Below are positions 43,065-50,989 of a DNA stretch of 64,000 bases, one piece after another; within the stretch, counting starts at the first letter, position 1, and each line of letters opens with the position of its first letter. The position numbers were made by a program, and so were the translations under genes. The stretch is from Infirmifilum lucidum. Its GTDB lineage: Archaea > Thermoproteota > Thermoprotei > Thermofilales > Thermofilaceae. The DNA is taken from positions 1,093,699 through 1,157,698 of the forward strand of contig NZ_CP062310.1 in NCBI RefSeq assembly GCF_014876775.1. The letters are read 5' to 3'. The notes below the pieces were generated by a model. The model was not told the DNA's origin. It worked only from the letters and a program-made list of their open reading frames with translations, and did not search any database.

Positions 43065-43907
43065 ATGGGTACTTGCACCTACCCTCCTCCTAAACCAGAA
43101 TACAAGAGGGTTGTTGCCTTACCATCTTCGAATTTCTCCAATCTACGTGAACCCGCACGGACGTTCCACATAGCACAACTAGCACGAGCGCTGGCGATCT
43201 TCAGAGTTGAGGAGGTGGCTATTTACCTGCATGATGGGCATCCGTGCAGTGCTATTAAGGAGGTTCTCGAAGCTATCGAGACTCCACAGTATCTCAGGAG
43301 AAGACTTGTTCCTAGGAGCCCCGCTCTGAAGTATATTGGCTTGGTTCCTCCACTCGCAATACCTTCTCATCAATTAAGGCATGAAGACTACGGGCTTAGA
43401 GAGGGTGTCGTAGTAGCTAGGAAGAGGGGGAGATTGCTGGTAGATATTGGTTTAGATGCATTAGTTGAAGTGGATGGAGAGAGGAAAACCGGGAGTAGAG
43501 TAACTCTGAAGAAGGAGAGGGGCTCCTGGGTTTTAGTCTCTACGGATGACGTCGAGCTGTACTGGGGTTTTAGGGTACTGTGTTTCGAGGACATGGTATC
43601 ACTGGTAGAGCATTACAGGAGGAACAAGTACCTGGTGATCGCAACTTCACGCCGCGGCGAAGTAGTGAATTTAGAGGTTTTAAGCTCGCTTGTCACAGAT
43701 GTGAAGAATAAGGGGCTTGACGGGCTACTGATACTATTCGGGAGCTGGAACAAAGGGCTACACGAGATAGCGAAGGAGCACGGCACGAAGCTCGAAGATC
43801 TAGCGGACTTCATTTTGAACACTATTCCCTGTCAGGGTACCCGTACGGTCAGAACTGAAGAAGCTGTACTGGCAACGCTTTCGCTCCTAAATATAGCCCT
43901 TCCATAG
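43065..43907 (+). CDS. SPOUT-superfamily RNA methyltransferase (COG2106)
   Basis: 280 residues, archaeal homologue of SPOUT1 (C9orf114). VVALPSSNFSNLREPARTFHIAQLARALAIFRVEEVAIY-type N-terminal Rossmann-like half, an OB-like insert (VVVARKRGRLLVDIGLDALVEVDG) and a C-terminal half with LLILFGSWNKGLHEIA and a DFILNTIPCQGTRTVRTEEAVLATLSLLN knot region, typical of SPOUT. SAM-dependent; RNA target not known. It lies just upstream of L3, its usual archaeal context. Confidence 0.88.
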   Translation: MGTCTYPPPKPEYKRVVALPSSNFSNLREPARTFHIAQLARALAIFRVEEVAIYLHDGHPCSAIKEVLEAIETPQYLRRRLVPRSPALKYIGLVPPLAIPSHQLRHEDYGLREGVVVARKRGRLLVDIGLDALVEVDGERKTGSRVTLKKERGSWVLVSTDDVELYWGFRVLCFEDMVSLVEHYRRNKYLVIATSRRGEVVNLEVLSSLVTDVKNKGLDGLLILFGSWNKGLHEIAKEHGTKLEDLADFILNTIPCQGTRTVRTEEAVLATLSLLNIALP

Positions 43908-43928
43908 GTAGCCCCCCTCTTTTAGAGT

Positions 43929-43940
43929 AAATTTAATAAG
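43929..43940 (+). promoter_or_regulatory. Promoter of L3-L4-L23-L2 operon
   Basis: AAATTTAATAAG in the 85-base gap before L3, with GGTGGAG as ribosome-binding site in front of ATG 43993. Confidence 0.5.
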
Positions 43941-43992
43941 CCTAGCGTAATAAAACGGAAGCGGTGCATCTTAGGAGTAACGGTGGAGACAA

Positions 43993-45000
43993 ATGGCTAA
44001 AGGTCATAAGCCTCGTAGAGGGTCACGCGCATACTACCCAAGGAAAAGAGCCCGTAGCATCGTGGCCAGGGTTCGCCGCTGGCCCAAAATTGATAAAGTC
44101 ATGCCCCTAGGCTTTGCAGGCTATAAAGTCGGGATGGTTCACGTAGTAGGTATCGAGATGAATAAGAACAGCCCGTTCTACGGACAGGAGAGAGTATACC
44201 CCGCAACCGTCTTGGAGGTTCCTCCATTGCGAGTAGTAGGCGTCAGAGTATATGCTTCGAGTTTTTACGGCTTGAAGGCTATAGGTGAAGTATGGGCTCC
44301 GAAGCTCCCCGAGGAGCTACAGAGAGTTTTTACCGTCCCAGGGAAGGAAAACTACTTCGAAGAGCAGAAGAGGAAGATAGAGGAAATCCGGGGTAAAGTT
44401 AAGGAAGTGCGGTTGATTGTCGCTACCCAGCCTCGTGTTACTGGTCTCGGAAAGAAGAAGCCTGAGGTCTTCGAAATAGCTGTTGGCGGGCCGCCGTCTG
44501 AAGCGCTTAATTTCGCGCTTGAGCGCTTGGGTAAAGAGATAGACATCACGGAAGTGTTCAAAGAAGGCGACTACACTGATGTAATAGCCGTGACCAAGGG
44601 TAAAGGGTTCCAGGGTGTAATAAAGAGGTTCGGCGTAAAAGAAATGCCTCGCTGGCACAAGCACCGCAAGGGTCACAGGAGGATAGGGAGCGTGGGTCCC
44701 CAAGGCCCAGCAATAATGTTCTATACACCCTTCCCCGGCCAAACAGGCTTCCACCAGAGAACAGAGTATAATAAGCGCGTTCTCAAGATAGGCGACATAA
44801 GCTCTGAGAACATTAACCCGCCGGGTGGCTGGCCACACTACGGCCTGATCAGGACAAAATTTATACTAATTGAGGGAAGCGTCCCAGGTGCTATAAAGAG
44901 GCTCGTGAAACTCAGAATACCCATAAGACTGCACAGGGCAGTTGAGGCGCCAAAAGTAGTATACGTAAGTACCCAGCCGTGGCCCCAAGCTGTAGGGTGA
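43993..45000 (+). CDS. rpl3: Ribosomal protein L3 (uL3)
   Basis: 335 residues, archaeal length. KPRRGSRAYYPRKRARSIVARVRRWP start, VTKGKGFQGVIKRFGVKEMPRWHKHRKGHRRIGSVGPQ-like central region and GQTGFHQRTEYNKRVLKIG are diagnostic. First of L3-L4-L23-L2. Confidence 0.97.
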   Translation: MAKGHKPRRGSRAYYPRKRARSIVARVRRWPKIDKVMPLGFAGYKVGMVHVVGIEMNKNSPFYGQERVYPATVLEVPPLRVVGVRVYASSFYGLKAIGEVWAPKLPEELQRVFTVPGKENYFEEQKRKIEEIRGKVKEVRLIVATQPRVTGLGKKKPEVFEIAVGGPPSEALNFALERLGKEIDITEVFKEGDYTDVIAVTKGKGFQGVIKRFGVKEMPRWHKHRKGHRRIGSVGPQGPAIMFYTPFPGQTGFHQRTEYNKRVLKIGDISSENINPPGGWPHYGLIRTKFILIEGSVPGAIKRLVKLRIPIRLHRAVEAPKVVYVSTQPWPQAVG

Positions 45001-45006
45001 CTATAG

Positions 45007-45810
45007 ATGAGTAGCACCGAACTCGTCTTGAGGGAAGTTCCCGTCTACGGCCTGGATGGAAACGAGGCGAGCAAAGCGCAGTTACCGAGCTTCTTCTACA
45101 GCCCAGTACGCGTTGACCTGATCAGGCGCGCTTTCCTAGCAATCTTTACCTCGAAACTACAGCCTAAGGGGACGGATCCCCTAGCCGGCTTGAGAACTAC
45201 TGCCGAAAGCCTTGGCGTTGGCCATGGAATTGCTCGCGTTGCCAGAATAAAGGGTGGGATGAGGGCAGCCAGAGTACCCCAGGCGGTCAAAGGCAGGCGT
45301 GTCCACCCGCCTAAAGTTGAGAAGAAACTGAAGGAGAACATTAACAAGAAGGAGAAGAAGCTCGCACTTGCATCGGCTCTAGCGGCAACTGCAATAAGGG
45401 AGCTCGTGGTGCGCCGAGGCCACGTAGTCCCGGAGAAGCAGTTGCCCATAGTTGTCGTCGACGAGATAGAGAAAGTAAACAAGGCGTCTCAGCTACGCGA
45501 GATCTTCAAGAAGCTTGGAGTATGGGGTGACGTAGAACGCGCAGCAGAGAGAGTCAGAGTTAGGGCAGGCAAAGGCAAAATGCGTGGCCGCAAGTACAAG
45601 AAGCCTAAAAGTGTTTTAATCGTTGCGAGCAATTCTAGGGAGTTGTCCAAGGCTGCTAGGAACATGCCAGGCGTTGAGGTCGTGAGCGCCCGAAACCTCA
45701 CTGTATCGCACCTAGCCCCTGGCGGCGTGCCAGGGCGGCTTACCATTTATACCCTGGAGGCTCTAAGGATTCTAGAAGAGAGGCTTAAAGACGTAGAGGT
45801 GAGATATTAA
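45007..45810 (+). CDS. rpl4: Ribosomal protein L4 (uL4)
   Basis: 267 residues. [34 protein letters not shown]-type start, the extended loop around [32 protein letters not shown] and [18 protein letters not shown] are typical of archaeal L4. Six-base gap to L3 and one-base overlap (TAATG) with L23. Confidence 0.97.
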   Translation: MSSTELVLREVPVYGLDGNEASKAQLPSFFYSPVRVDLIRRAFLAIFTSKLQPKGTDPLAGLRTTAESLGVGHGIARVARIKGGMRAARVPQAVKGRRVHPPKVEKKLKENINKKEKKLALASALAATAIRELVVRRGHVVPEKQLPIVVVDEIEKVNKASQLREIFKKLGVWGDVERAAERVRVRAGKGKMRGRKYKKPKSVLIVASNSRELSKAARNMPGVEVVSARNLTVSHLAPGGVPGRLTIYTLEALRILEERLKDVEVRY

Positions 45811-46073
45811 TGGGCGTGCCTACAAGCGTTATTATTAGACCTCATTTAACCGAGAAGACTTTACGGCTAATAGAAGAGGCGAACACTCTAACCTTTATTG
45901 TCGATAGGCGTGCCACGAAGAAGCAGATAAAGGAGGAGGTTGAGAGGATGTTCAACGTAAAAGTCGAGAAAGTTAGAACGCTAAACACTACTGACGGTAA
46001 CAAAAAAGCTTATGTGCGGCTAGCAAAGGAGTATTCAGCCTCAGACATTGCAACACGCATGGGTGTGGTCTAA
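45810..46073 (+). CDS. rpl23: Ribosomal protein L23 (uL23)
   Basis: 87 residues, at the exit-tunnel mouth, docking site for SRP and [43 protein letters not shown] and [23 protein letters not shown] are diagnostic. Directly abuts L2. Confidence 0.97.
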   Translation: MGVPTSVIIRPHLTEKTLRLIEEANTLTFIVDRRATKKQIKEEVERMFNVKVEKVRTLNTTDGNKKAYVRLAKEYSASDIATRMGVV

Positions 46074-46817
46074 ATGGGTAAGAGAATTTTAGTCCAGCGT
46101 AGGGGCCGTGGTGGGTCTGTCTTCAGAAACCCAGGGTGGAAGCGTGTTGCTCCAGCGCGGTACCTCGAGTACAACGCCGAGGAGTTCAAGAATAAGGTGC
46201 TTGTTGGCTACGTTAAGGAGCTCGTTCACGAGCCGGGTAGGGGAACTCCTCTTGCCATCGTCCAGTTCGAGGACGGCAGAGAGATGGTGATGATCCCACC
46301 TGAGGGTCTAGCCGTAGGCCAAAAAATCTACTACGGGGCTAAGGCTCCTATCGTGCTTGGAAGCATCATAGAAGTGGGGAGTGCCCCTGAGGGGACAATA
46401 ATCTCGAATGTCGAAATACGCCCCGGTGACGGCGGCAAGCTTGCGCGGAGTAGCGGGGCCTATGCTTTAATCCTGGCGCACTCCAACGGCAAGACTCTCA
46501 TACAGCTCCCCTCGAAGAAGGTTAAAGAAGTGGACAGCAATGCACGCGCAACAGTCGGTATGGTTGCTGCAGGCGGACGCACCGAGAAGCCGTTCCTCAA
46601 GGCAGGCAAGAAATATCACTGGTCTCGTGCCAAATCCTTCAAGTACCCGACTGTAAGAGGCAAGGCCATGTCAGCGTACGCACACCCTGCCGGCGGCGGG
46701 CATCACCCGAAGGGGTTAACACCTGCACCACGCAATGCGCCTCCAGGGAGGAAGGTTGGCCACATTGCCGCGCGCAGAACAGGGAGGAAGAAGGGAGCGA
46801 GTAAAACATCTAAGTAA
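46074..46817 (+). CDS. rpl2: Ribosomal protein L2 (uL2)
   Basis: 247 residues. KRILVQRRGRGGSVFRNPGWKRVAPARY start, GDGGKLARSSGAYALILAHSNGKTLIQLPS and the universally conserved C-terminal AYAHPAGGGHHPKG (His essential for peptidyl transfer in bacteria) are present. In most archaea S19 follows; here the operon stops and a minus-strand gene comes next. Confidence 0.97.
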   Translation: MGKRILVQRRGRGGSVFRNPGWKRVAPARYLEYNAEEFKNKVLVGYVKELVHEPGRGTPLAIVQFEDGREMVMIPPEGLAVGQKIYYGAKAPIVLGSIIEVGSAPEGTIISNVEIRPGDGGKLARSSGAYALILAHSNGKTLIQLPSKKVKEVDSNARATVGMVAAGGRTEKPFLKAGKKYHWSRAKSFKYPTVRGKAMSAYAHPAGGGHHPKGLTPAPRNAPPGRKVGHIAARRTGRKKGASKTSK

Positions 46818-46934
46818 GCAGGAGGCCCTTATAATCCCTGTGTACTTCTACTTTTGAATATGCCTAGAGTAAGGAGTTTTTACGTGGCATAAACCGGGAG
46901 CGAGTTGTCTCTTCTAGTCTTGTTTGGCCTGCTT

Positions 46935-46951
46935 GGACTGCGGGACAGTCC
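46935..46951. terminator. Hairpin at the 3' end of the flavoprotein gene
   Basis: GGACTG-CGGGA-CAGTCC, six perfect pairs, touching the stop of the minus-strand gene. No T run follows on either strand, so it may just be a chance or structural hairpin. Confidence 0.3.
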
Positions 46952-48120
46952 TAGGTTCTGCTGATAGCTCTAAGAATCTTGCTTTCTAGGGTTGTGGCTA
47001 CTCCTCCTCCGATCTTGCCCTTTACGTCCCGCATGACTATACTCTCTATGAACATCTTGCTTATGTACGGCGTCCTCCCAAAGAGGATTTTGTTCTCCCA
47101 AACCATTATAGCCTTGTTAAAACCGACAGAGCAGAGAGTCTTCGGCCTGGAAGCCAGAAATATCGGCTTGTGCTCGTAGGCGGGGTCTTTTCCGTCCAAC
47201 TGCCTGAGTATGTTCTTGGCAGCGGTCTTGCCCTGGAGTATTGCTTCCTCTGCCATTTTCATTACAGAATCACTGTTGTAGTCGAAGTGGTTGATATCGC
47301 CAACTGCATAAACATCTTCGAAGCCCTTCAACTGTAACTTCGAATTTACGACTAGCCAGCCCCTCCCCTTTACCTCTACCGGCACGTCAAAGCTGATGTT
47401 GGAGGCTCTGACGCCTACAGCCCAGACGATAACAGCACAGTCGAGACTGCTACCGCTCTCCAAGATAAGTCTGTTGTCATTCACCCCCTTAACACCGTCG
47501 CCCTTAATTACCCTGACTCCGCTTGTACGCAGGAAGTTCTCAACAACTTCACTGGCCTTTGGGCTGTTAAGAGTGGGAAGAAGGTGAGGCATCTTCTCTA
47601 CGAGCACGACTTTACCCTTCCCAAGTTTCTCAGCAAGCTCGCCTGCAACCTCAACTCCCGTGAGCCCGCCGCCGGCAATGCACACTTGTCCTTCTGGGTT
47701 TCTTTCAACCTGCTTCTTCAGCTCGATGTAGTCTTCTAGTCGCCAAGATGGAACTGTGTTCTCAGCTCCCGGTATGCCGTAATATTCCGTCTGTGCTCCC
47801 GCCGAGAGAATTAAGTAGTCGAACTCTACGGCTCCACCGCCCTTTATGAGTACTTGCTTGTTTTTCAACGATACCCCTTCCACCTCACCTCTGACGAAAG
47901 TTATCCCGAGGCGCCTACTAATCCTTTCGAAAGGCTCTGTTATATCTTCAACAGTCTTCCTACCCGAGAGTAGGTACGGCAGCGAAGGCAGGTAAACGAA
48001 CCTGTCGTTTTTATCTATTAATGTTACTTCGAAAGAACTCGGCTCCCCTGCCTGCTTGAGCGTTTTTATAGCGTAAAAACCGCCAAACCCTCCTCCAATT
48101 ACTACTACCTTCTTAGCCAT
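46951..48120 (-). CDS. NDH-2/SQR-like FAD-dependent oxidoreductase
   Basis: 389 residues from ATG 48120. Two Rossmann motifs: KKVVVIGGGFGGFYAIKTLK (FAD) at the start and GQVCIAGGGLTGVEVAGELAEKL (NADH) in the middle; VYAVGDINHF is the second FAD motif. Resembles type II NADH dehydrogenases and sulfide:quinone reductases, and likely transfers electrons to quinone at the membrane, through a C-terminal helix region. The SQR redox cysteines are not evident, so NADH dehydrogenase is more likely. A longer frame starts at 48135, but GTATATGA (about 48148-48155) points to a leaderless start at 48120. Confidence 0.88.
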   Translation of the reverse strand: MAKKVVVIGGGFGGFYAIKTLKQAGEPSSFEVTLIDKNDRFVYLPSLPYLLSGRKTVEDITEPFERISRRLGITFVRGEVEGVSLKNKQVLIKGGGAVEFDYLILSAGAQTEYYGIPGAENTVPSWRLEDYIELKKQVERNPEGQVCIAGGGLTGVEVAGELAEKLGKGKVVLVEKMPHLLPTLNSPKASEVVENFLRTSGVRVIKGDGVKGVNDNRLILESGSSLDCAVIVWAVGVRASNISFDVPVEVKGRGWLVVNSKLQLKGFEDVYAVGDINHFDYNSDSVMKMAEEAILQGKTAAKNILRQLDGKDPAYEHKPIFLASRPKTLCSVGFNKAIMVWENKILFGRTPYISKMFIESIVMRDVKGKIGGGVATTLESKILRAISRT

Positions 48121-48135
48121 ACCAAGAAGTGTCAA

Positions 48136-48396
48136 TTATTCGATAATCATATACTCTCTTAAGTAAACCTTGTTGTTACTATAGACTGGAAGAGGATGCC
48201 TTACAGTCTTATAGATCTCCAAGCTCGGGGCTATACAGATCAAAGCAGCTCAGGCCCTGTAGTGGGCTCTCAATGCCCGTAGCTCTTACTACTCTACAGT
48301 AAAGGTATCGTGATGTTCCCTTATAGGACACTGTGCAGTAAACCGTGAATAACCGAAGAGCACCAGATAGGGTCGAAACAGCATCGGTGGAAAAAA
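48136..48396. other. Gene-free stretch between flavoprotein gene and S19
   Basis: About 260 bases holding the divergent promoters (TATA-like GTATATGA for the flavoprotein gene; CTTAAATTT at 48398-48406 for S19). A minus-strand frame of 74 codons (48209-48433) crosses the S19 leader and has no start signals. GC content looks too low for a stable hyperthermophile RNA, and I find no RNase P or SRP RNA signature. Confidence 0.5.
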
Positions 48397-48397
48397 G

Positions 48398-48406
48398 CTT
48401 AAATTT
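48398..48406 (+). promoter_or_regulatory. Promoter of S19-L11-L1-L10 operon
   Basis: CTTAAATTT with AAAAAAG as BRE, about 35 bases before ATG 48437, where GGTG gives the ribosome-binding site. Confidence 0.5.
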
Positions 48407-48436
48407 GAGAGGAGGTAAGAGAGGCAGGTGCAATTA

Positions 48437-48862
48437 ATGGAGTCATCGAGCAAGTTTACCTACCGGGGGTATAGCTTTGAAGACCTGGCCCAGCTACCCC
48501 TAGAGAAATTCGTCGAGCTACTGCCTTCAAGACAGCGCAGGAGCGTCACTAGGACATTGATAAAGGGTACTAGCGAGGAACACTTAAAGCTACTCGAAAA
48601 AATAAGGCGTGCGAGAAAACTCTTAAAAGAAGGCAAGAAACAGCCCGTTATCAAGACTCACCTCCGGGACTTCGTGATACTCCCGGAAATGGTGGGCTTG
48701 GTGATTCAAGTCCACAACGGCAAGGAGTTTGTCCCGGTGGAGATAACCCCTGAGCGCATAGGCCACTTCCTCGGCGAGTTTGCCCCAACGACGAAGAAAG
48801 TCGAACATGGAGAACCCGGGCTTAAAGCTACAAGATCCTCGATGTTTGTGGCCTTGAAGTAA
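48437..48862 (+). CDS. rps19: Ribosomal protein S19 (uS19)
   Basis: 141 residues. [30 protein letters not shown] start, [38 protein letters not shown]-type core and [17 protein letters not shown] end are archaeal S19. ATG 48437 is eight bases after GGTG; a TTG at 48428 is in frame but less likely. S19 belongs after L2 in the S10 operon; here it is separated from L2 and heads the L11-L1-L10 group. Confidence 0.96.
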   Translation: MESSSKFTYRGYSFEDLAQLPLEKFVELLPSRQRRSVTRTLIKGTSEEHLKLLEKIRRARKLLKEGKKQPVIKTHLRDFVILPEMVGLVIQVHNGKEFVPVEITPERIGHFLGEFAPTTKKVEHGEPGLKATRSSMFVALK

Positions 48863-48876
48863 AGGTGGTTTTTCCC

Positions 48877-49383
48877 ATGTCTCAAAATATTAAAACATTT
48901 AACTTTCTCGTAGAGGGAGGCAAAGCAACGGCTGGACCGCCAATAGGCCCGGCCCTAGGCCCCTTAGGCCTAAACGTAATGCAAGTCGTCAAGAAGATCA
49001 ACGAGCTTACGCAGGAGTACGCGGGAATGCGTGTCCCTGTAAAAGTTATAGTAGACACGGAGAGGAAAACATTTGAGGTTGAAGTTGGAACCCCTACCAC
49101 TGCTGCATTGATCGTTAAAGAGCTCAAGATCGAAAAAGGAGCGCGTCAGTCAACTAAAGAGTGGGTTGGGAACCTCACGGTCGAGCAGGTAATTAAAATT
49201 GCCAAGATCAAGATGAAGGATATGGGTGTGAAAACGCTCAAAGCAGCGGTCAAAACTGTTGCTGGAACATGTCAGAGCATGGGTGTAACTATTGATGGAA
49301 AGCCTCCAAAGCAATTTATACAGGATGTTGAGGAGGGCTTGTACGACGGCATCATAAGTAAACATGAGGGTGAAGCCTCGTGA
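48877..49383 (+). CDS. rpl11: Ribosomal protein L11 (uL11)
   Basis: 168 residues, GTPase-centre protein. FLVEGGKATAGPPIGPALGPLGLNVMQVVKKIN and the C-terminal MKDMGVKTLKAAVKTVAGTCQSMGVTIDGKPP RNA-binding domain are diagnostic. ATG 48877 is nine bases after AGGTGG; GTG 48865 is inside that site. Overlaps L1 by four bases (GTGA). Confidence 0.96.
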   Translation: MSQNIKTFNFLVEGGKATAGPPIGPALGPLGLNVMQVVKKINELTQEYAGMRVPVKVIVDTERKTFEVEVGTPTTAALIVKELKIEKGARQSTKEWVGNLTVEQVIKIAKIKMKDMGVKTLKAAVKTVAGTCQSMGVTIDGKPPKQFIQDVEEGLYDGIISKHEGEAS

Positions 49384-50057
49384 GCGTTGCGATTACAAGT
49401 ATCGTTAACAGCTTTCCAGCAGCAATTAAGAAGGCCCTTGAAGCGTCTCCCAGAAAGAGGCGTTTCAAGCAGAGTGTCGAGATGATAATCACGTTGAGAG
49501 ACGTTGACTTAAAGAAGCCAGAGAACAGGATAAACACTGTAGTGACTCTGCCGTATCCCCCTCCATCTAAGCTCGCCGGGGTTGTCGTGATAGCGACCGG
49601 GGATGTGGCCTTGAAGGCCAGGGAAGCGGGAGCAGACCTGGTGATAGACAGGGATGAGCTCCAGAAACTTTCAGGCGATAAGAAGGCTATCAAGAAACTG
49701 GCGAAGAAATATGACTTCTTCTTGGCCCAGACGGATCTCATGGTTCAAGTCGGGCGTACCCTAGGTAGGTATCTAGGCCCCCGTGGCAAAATGCCTCAAC
49801 CAATACCCCCCAACGTGCCGGTAGCCCCTCTAATAGACAGGTTCAAAAAATCCGTTAGAATAAGGATCAAGGATGACCCCGTTGTAATGTGCAGGATCGG
49901 CGTTGAAGACCAACCTGTTGAGCACCTGGCGGCTAACGCGAAAGCCGTGTTAGACGAGTTGCTGAAGAAATTCACGCACTACAACATCGATAGGATATAT
50001 TTCAAGCTCACAATGGGTAGACCAGTAAAACTCGAGAAAACGGGTGGTGCAAAGTGA
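49380..50057 (+). CDS. rpl1: Ribosomal protein L1 (uL1)
   Basis: 225 residues, L1 stalk. FKQSVEMIITLRDVDLKKPENRINTVVTLP start, LGRYLGPRGKMPQPIPPN and the C-terminal YFKLTMGRPVKL are typical. GTG start overlaps L11 and its stop overlaps L10. L1 can autoregulate its operon in archaea; I did not find a clear L1-binding hairpin in the leader. Confidence 0.96.
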   Translation: MSVAITSIVNSFPAAIKKALEASPRKRRFKQSVEMIITLRDVDLKKPENRINTVVTLPYPPPSKLAGVVVIATGDVALKAREAGADLVIDRDELQKLSGDKKAIKKLAKKYDFFLAQTDLMVQVGRTLGRYLGPRGKMPQPIPPNVPVAPLIDRFKKSVRIRIKDDPVVMCRIGVEDQPVEHLAANAKAVLDELLKKFTHYNIDRIYFKLTMGRPVKLEKTGGAK

Positions 50058-50944
50058 GCCAAACTGTAGTGTTGCAGACCAGTAAAATGAGCCCTGCAAG
50101 AGCACGCAAGGCGAGACTTGTAGAAGAACTCAAGGAATACCTCCGAAACTACAGGTACTTCATGCTGGCAGGGACAACAGGGTTACCATCGTCAGTCATC
50201 AAGGGAAGCCGAAGGCTACTCTACCAGAAGGGGTCAGCTCTAAAGGTTATAAAAAACACTCTCTTCCTAATTGCACTTAAAGAGGTAGGCAAATACTCGG
50301 ATCAGTTCAAGGATGCCCTGAAAGGGCAAAACGCTGTAATCTTCACAAACGAGAACCCCTTCGAGGTAATACTCTTCTTGGACAAGCAGAAAATTCTTCG
50401 CGAGGCACGCCCCGGGGATGTAGCTACAAGGGAGATACTCATACCAGCCGGTAATACCGGAATCACTCCCGGGCCCGCTATTAGCCTCTTCAACAAGCTC
50501 AACATCCCGATACGGGTACAGGAGGGTAGCATATGGGTGACTAAGGACACGGTGGTGGCCAAGCCGGGAGACGTAGTCACGCCTGAGCTCGCCGACCTGT
50601 TGAACAAACTGGGGATGAAGCCCATAGAGAGCAAGCTTAACATAAAGCTTATCGTCATCGACGGCAGAGTAGTCAAGCCTGAAGACGTCGAGCTCGACCC
50701 AAACCTCGCCATTGAGAAATTAAGAGTGGCGTATTCCCAAGCCTTCAATCTGGCCTTCAACGCGGCGCTCCCCGTACCTCAGATAGTAAGCATGCTGGTC
50801 GCGAAGGCGTACCTACAGGCCATGGCTGTAGCTGTGGAGGCAGGCATACCTGACAAGAGCACTCTCCCATACACCTTAGCCAGGGCCCACAGCGCTGCCC
50901 TCGCCATATACAATCTAGTTAAGTCCAAGAACCCGAGCTTCTAA
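50054..50944 (+). CDS. rpl10: Ribosomal protein L10 / P0 (uL10), short C-terminus
   Basis: Stalk base protein, 296 residues. The rRNA-binding core (KEYLRNYRYFMLAGTTGLPSSVIKGSRRLL, then PAGNTGITPGPAISLFNKLNIPIRVQEGSIWV) is intact. Two or more helices of the L12-binding spine follow (residues 215-290), but the protein ends LVKSKNPSF without the acidic hinge and the conserved C-terminal phenylalanine/glycine-rich tail of archaeal P0 (usually about 335 residues). L12, which normally follows, is absent; alaS comes next. Confidence 0.93.
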   Translation: MSQTVVLQTSKMSPARARKARLVEELKEYLRNYRYFMLAGTTGLPSSVIKGSRRLLYQKGSALKVIKNTLFLIALKEVGKYSDQFKDALKGQNAVIFTNENPFEVILFLDKQKILREARPGDVATREILIPAGNTGITPGPAISLFNKLNIPIRVQEGSIWVTKDTVVAKPGDVVTPELADLLNKLGMKPIESKLNIKLIVIDGRVVKPEDVELDPNLAIEKLRVAYSQAFNLAFNAALPVPQIVSMLVAKAYLQAMAVAVEAGIPDKSTLPYTLARAHSAALAIYNLVKSKNPSF

Positions 50945-50989
50945 AGCATAAACTAAATATTGTCGATCCCTCCTGCTTTTGTGAGCAGG

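Noticed and set aside
48180-48396. Possible RNase P or SRP RNA in the same gap
   Set aside because: GC content is too low for a stable hyperthermophile RNA, only one five-pair helix can be drawn, and the conserved RNase P and SRP elements are absent.
48209-48433. 74-codon minus-strand frame in the gap before S19
   Set aside because: Its start would lie in the S19 leader, no start signals are seen and the sequence resembles nothing I know; kept only as a remark on the gap.
49352-49741. Long antisense frames over ribosomal and RNA polymerase genes (also 12966-13760, 52897-53403, 57908-58408)
   Set aside because: Serine-rich translations typical of the antisense of archaeal coding sequence; the sense genes are certain.
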